Of a stretch of DNA of 8,400 nt, positions 6,631-8,400 are shown in pieces. The notes under the pieces are model-generated. The model saw nothing but the letters and a program-made list of their open reading frames with translations, did no database searches and was not told the origin of the DNA. Position numbers and translations under genes: made by a program. Source of the DNA: Cyanobacteria bacterium UBA9579 (GTDB taxonomy: Bacteria > Cyanobacteriota > Vampirovibrionia > Gastranaerophilales > UBA9579); assembly GCA_003499585.1 (NCBI GenBank), contig DNSU01000127.1, positions 7,222 to 15,621 on the forward strand. Reading direction: 5' to 3'. Numbering within the stretch: the stretch's first letter is position 1; every line of letters begins with the position of its first letter.

Positions 6631-7878
6631 TTATGACTTAATTAGTTTAGCAAATTTGCGCTTGCCGACTTGTAATATTAAAGAATCTTTAGAATTAAAC
6701 TCAATTTTTTGAGCTATATCTGATACTTTCTCATTATCTATTTTTACTCCGCCACCTTGAATAAGGCGTCTGGCTTCGCCCTTACTTTGAGCAAGGCCTT
6801 TTTCAGCAATGAAATCTACTAACAAAGTACCTTCGCTAACAGGGATTTCTTCAATATTTTCAGGTAAGCCTTTTTTCTGGAATATGTTTATAAATTCCTG
6901 CTCGGCATTCTGAGCAGCTTCAAGAGAATGATACTCTGTAATAATAGTCCTTGCCAGCGTCATTTTGTAATCTCTAGGGTTTACCTGTACTGACTCGAGT
7001 TCTTTTTGATAATCTCTTAACTGCTCAGTTGAGACATCTGTGAGAAGCTCAAAGTATCTCATAATTAATGTATCAGGAATAGACATGATCTTTCCATACA
7101 TTTCATTTGGATTATCAGTCAAGCTGATGCAGTTTTCAGGATATGACTTGGACATCTTAACAACGCCGTCAGTACCTTCTAATAAAGGCAACAGCATAAC
7201 CATCTGAGGATCTTTTTTACCATAAGCAGTTTGAATATCTCTGCCCATTAAAACATTGAATCTCTGATCTGTCCCACCAAGCTCTATATCAGAATTTACA
7301 ATTACAGAGTCATAAGCCTGCATAAGAGGGTAGAAGAATTCATGCACTGAAATCGGTTTTCCTTCAGCATACCGTTTGGCAAAATCTTCTCTTACCATCA
7401 TTTGAGCAACTGTTACGTTAGATGAAAGTTTTAATAAATCAGTTAAATTCATCTTATGCAGCCAGTCAGCATTGTTAACAATCTCGGCTTTTGCGACATC
7501 TACCACTTTTCTCATCTGGTCGAGATAAGTTTTGGCATTTTCATCAACTTCTTCTCTGCTCAGACTAGGTCTTGTCTCGGATTTGCCTGACGGGTCACCA
7601 ATCATGGCAGTAGCACCACCGATTATCAAAATAACCTGATGCCCTGCAAGCTGAAACTGTTTTAGTTTTCTCATTACAACAGTATGCCCAAGGTGCAAGT
7701 CAGGTCTTGTAGGATCAAGTCCTAATTTTACTCTTAAAGGAGTCTGGGTTTCTTCAGCTTTTTGAAGTTTTCTAGCAAGCTCCATTACTCCACCGGGTAA
7801 AACTTCTGCACCTCTGGCCAGAAATTCGGCTTCTTTTATAAATTTTTCTGTAATTTCTTTTTTTTCTGTTTTTTCCAT
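6631..7878 (-). CDS. tyrS: Tyrosine--tRNA ligase
   Basis: This cytoplasmic class I aminoacyl-tRNA synthetase joins tyrosine to tRNA-Tyr. The 415-residue length is usual for the family. The nucleotide-binding signature is H62-L-G-H65 in LGLDPTRPDLHLGHT. The following segment, GGATAMIGDPSGKSETR (87-103), is characteristic of TyrRS, and GGTDQRFN (201-208) is part of the tyrosine/ATP pocket. The second signature is K241-M-S-K-S245, used in catalysis of tyrosyl-adenylate formation. The C-terminal 65 residues (from about 350) form an S4-type RNA-binding domain with SKGEARRLIQGGGVKID. The gene follows trpB with 8 bases between stop and start, and its GAGG ribosome site begins at the trpB stop codon (TAGAGG). 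The pair are therefore probably cotranscribed and translationally coupled. There is no T-box leader in this gap, so any control must come from upstream of trpB, outside the window. Confidence 0.97.
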   Translation of the reverse strand: MEKTEKKEITEKFIKEAEFLARGAEVLPGGVMELARKLQKAEETQTPLRVKLGLDPTRPDLHLGHTVVMRKLKQFQLAGHQVILIIGGATAMIGDPSGKSETRPSLSREEVDENAKTYLDQMRKVVDVAKAEIVNNADWLHKMNLTDLLKLSSNVTVAQMMVREDFAKRYAEGKPISVHEFFYPLMQAYDSVIVNSDIELGGTDQRFNVLMGRDIQTAYGKKDPQMVMLLPLLEGTDGVVKMSKSYPENCISLTDNPNEMYGKIMSIPDTLIMRYFELLTDVSTEQLRDYQKELESVQVNPRDYKMTLARTIITEYHSLEAAQNAEQEFINIFQKKGLPENIEEIPVSEGTLLVDFIAEKGLAQSKGEARRLIQGGGVKIDNEKVSDIAQKIEFNSKDSLILQVGKRKFAKLIKS

Positions 7879-7886
7879 ACTCGCCT

Positions 7887-8400
7887 CTAATTGTTTTTCA
7901 AGATACTAAGGATTCTTTCCACGTCTTTGTCGCCCCTGCCGGATAAACAAACAACAATAATATCATCTTTTTGGGTTTTATGCATAAGTTCTTCTAAGTA
8001 TGCCAGAGCATGAGAAGATTCAAGAGCGGGCACAATGCCTTCTAATCTTGTTAATAGTTTAAACGCATCTAATGCCTGATCATCTGTAACAGGATAATAA
8101 TTAACCCTGCCAATATCTTTTAGATAACTATGTTCAGGTCCGACTCCGGGGTAATCCAGTCCTGCTGATATACTATGGGCTTCTTGAATCTGCCCGTAAT
8201 TATCCTGCAGTACATAACTCATAGAACCATGTAACACACCGGATCTACCTTTAGTAAGACTTGCGGCATGCTGATTTGTTTCCACACCGCACCCTGCAGC
8301 TTCAAGACCTATTAAACTCACGCTCTGATCTTTTATAAAGCTGTAGAACATCCCCATTGAATTACTGCCGCCGCCGACACAGGCAAGGACATAATCAGGC
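7887..8400 (-). CDS. trpB: Tryptophan synthase beta chain, C-terminal part (cut by window edge)
   Basis: TrpB is the PLP-dependent subunit that condenses indole with serine to make tryptophan. About 170 C-terminal residues are visible out of a usual 395-400; the frame stays open through base 8400, so the N-terminal part with the PLP lysine lies outside. Visible motifs are the phosphate-binding loop GGGSN in the first readable stretch ([13 protein letters not shown]), the [17 protein letters not shown] segment, [13 protein letters not shown] containing the loop aspartate, [13 protein letters not shown], and near the end LSGRGDKD, whose serine contacts the cofactor ring. An internal ATG at 8357 is within the domain and is not the start. 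The gene ends at TAG 7887-7889, just before tyrS. It appears intact where seen. Confidence 0.97.
   Translation of the reverse strand, partial: PDYVLACVGGGSNSMGMFYSFIKDQSVSLIGLEAAGCGVETNQHAASLTKGRSGVLHGSMSYVLQDNYGQIQEAHSISAGLDYPGVGPEHSYLKDIGRVNYYPVTDDQALDAFKLLTRLEGIVPALESSHALAYLEELMHKTQKDDIIVVCLSGRGDKDVERILSILKNN

Noticed and set aside
6464..6712. An 82-codon + strand frame after sbcC
   Set aside because: It runs through the terminator hairpin and 82 bases into the antisense of tyrS, and its composition looks like noncoding AT-rich DNA. The 35-codon frame at 6480, ending at the terminator, is the better candidate.

Overview
The window is an AT-rich bacterial segment with two blocks transcribed towards each other. 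It looks like chromosome: there is no tRNA, rRNA, CRISPR array, transposase or phage gene. The left block (about 1-6590) is a DNA-end-processing locus with a HerA-type ATPase, the Mre11/SbcD nuclease and the Rad50/SbcC ATPase on the + strand. The right block (6631-8400) is the end of a minus-strand operon with the 3' part of trpB followed by tyrS. Base composition and a bacterial HerA-like protein with a modified P-loop would fit an uncultured AT-rich bacterium, perhaps a non-photosynthetic relative of Cyanobacteria. That placement is a guess from gene content and not a measured result.

Layout: herA-like gene at 48-2042, then a convergent unknown gene at 2057-2467 on the minus strand (136 aa, with a tandem 15-residue duplication and a possible PC4-like C-terminus). 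A 182-bp divergent intergenic region (2468-2649) follows, then sbcD/mre11 at 2650-3786. The 118-bp gap 3787-3904 holds a long imperfect palindrome with a GC-rich core, and a 33-codon reading frame fits it almost exactly. Next come sbcC/rad50 at 3905-6358, a 272-bp gap with a possible 35-aa single-pass membrane peptide (6480-6587), and a hairpin terminator (6586-6616). On the minus strand are tyrS (6631-7878) and partial trpB (7887 to beyond 8400).

How the genes work together: Mre11 and Rad50 form the nuclease/ATPase complex that recognises and trims DNA ends. In archaea a HerA hexamer with the nuclease NurA works beside them to make long single-stranded ends, and the four genes are often clustered. 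Here HerA, Mre11 and Rad50 are present and NurA is not in view; it could be the gene whose end lies in bases 1-27. The trpB-tyrS pair is housekeeping (tryptophan synthesis and tyrosine charging), and its tight spacing suggests translational coupling.

The items most worth following up are the HerA with the altered Walker A, the unknown 136-aa protein embedded in the repair locus, and the palindrome inserted between sbcD and sbcC. I found no clear evidence of an entirely new system; the locus is best read as a bacterial version of the HerA-Mre11-Rad50 repair module with some undescribed parts.
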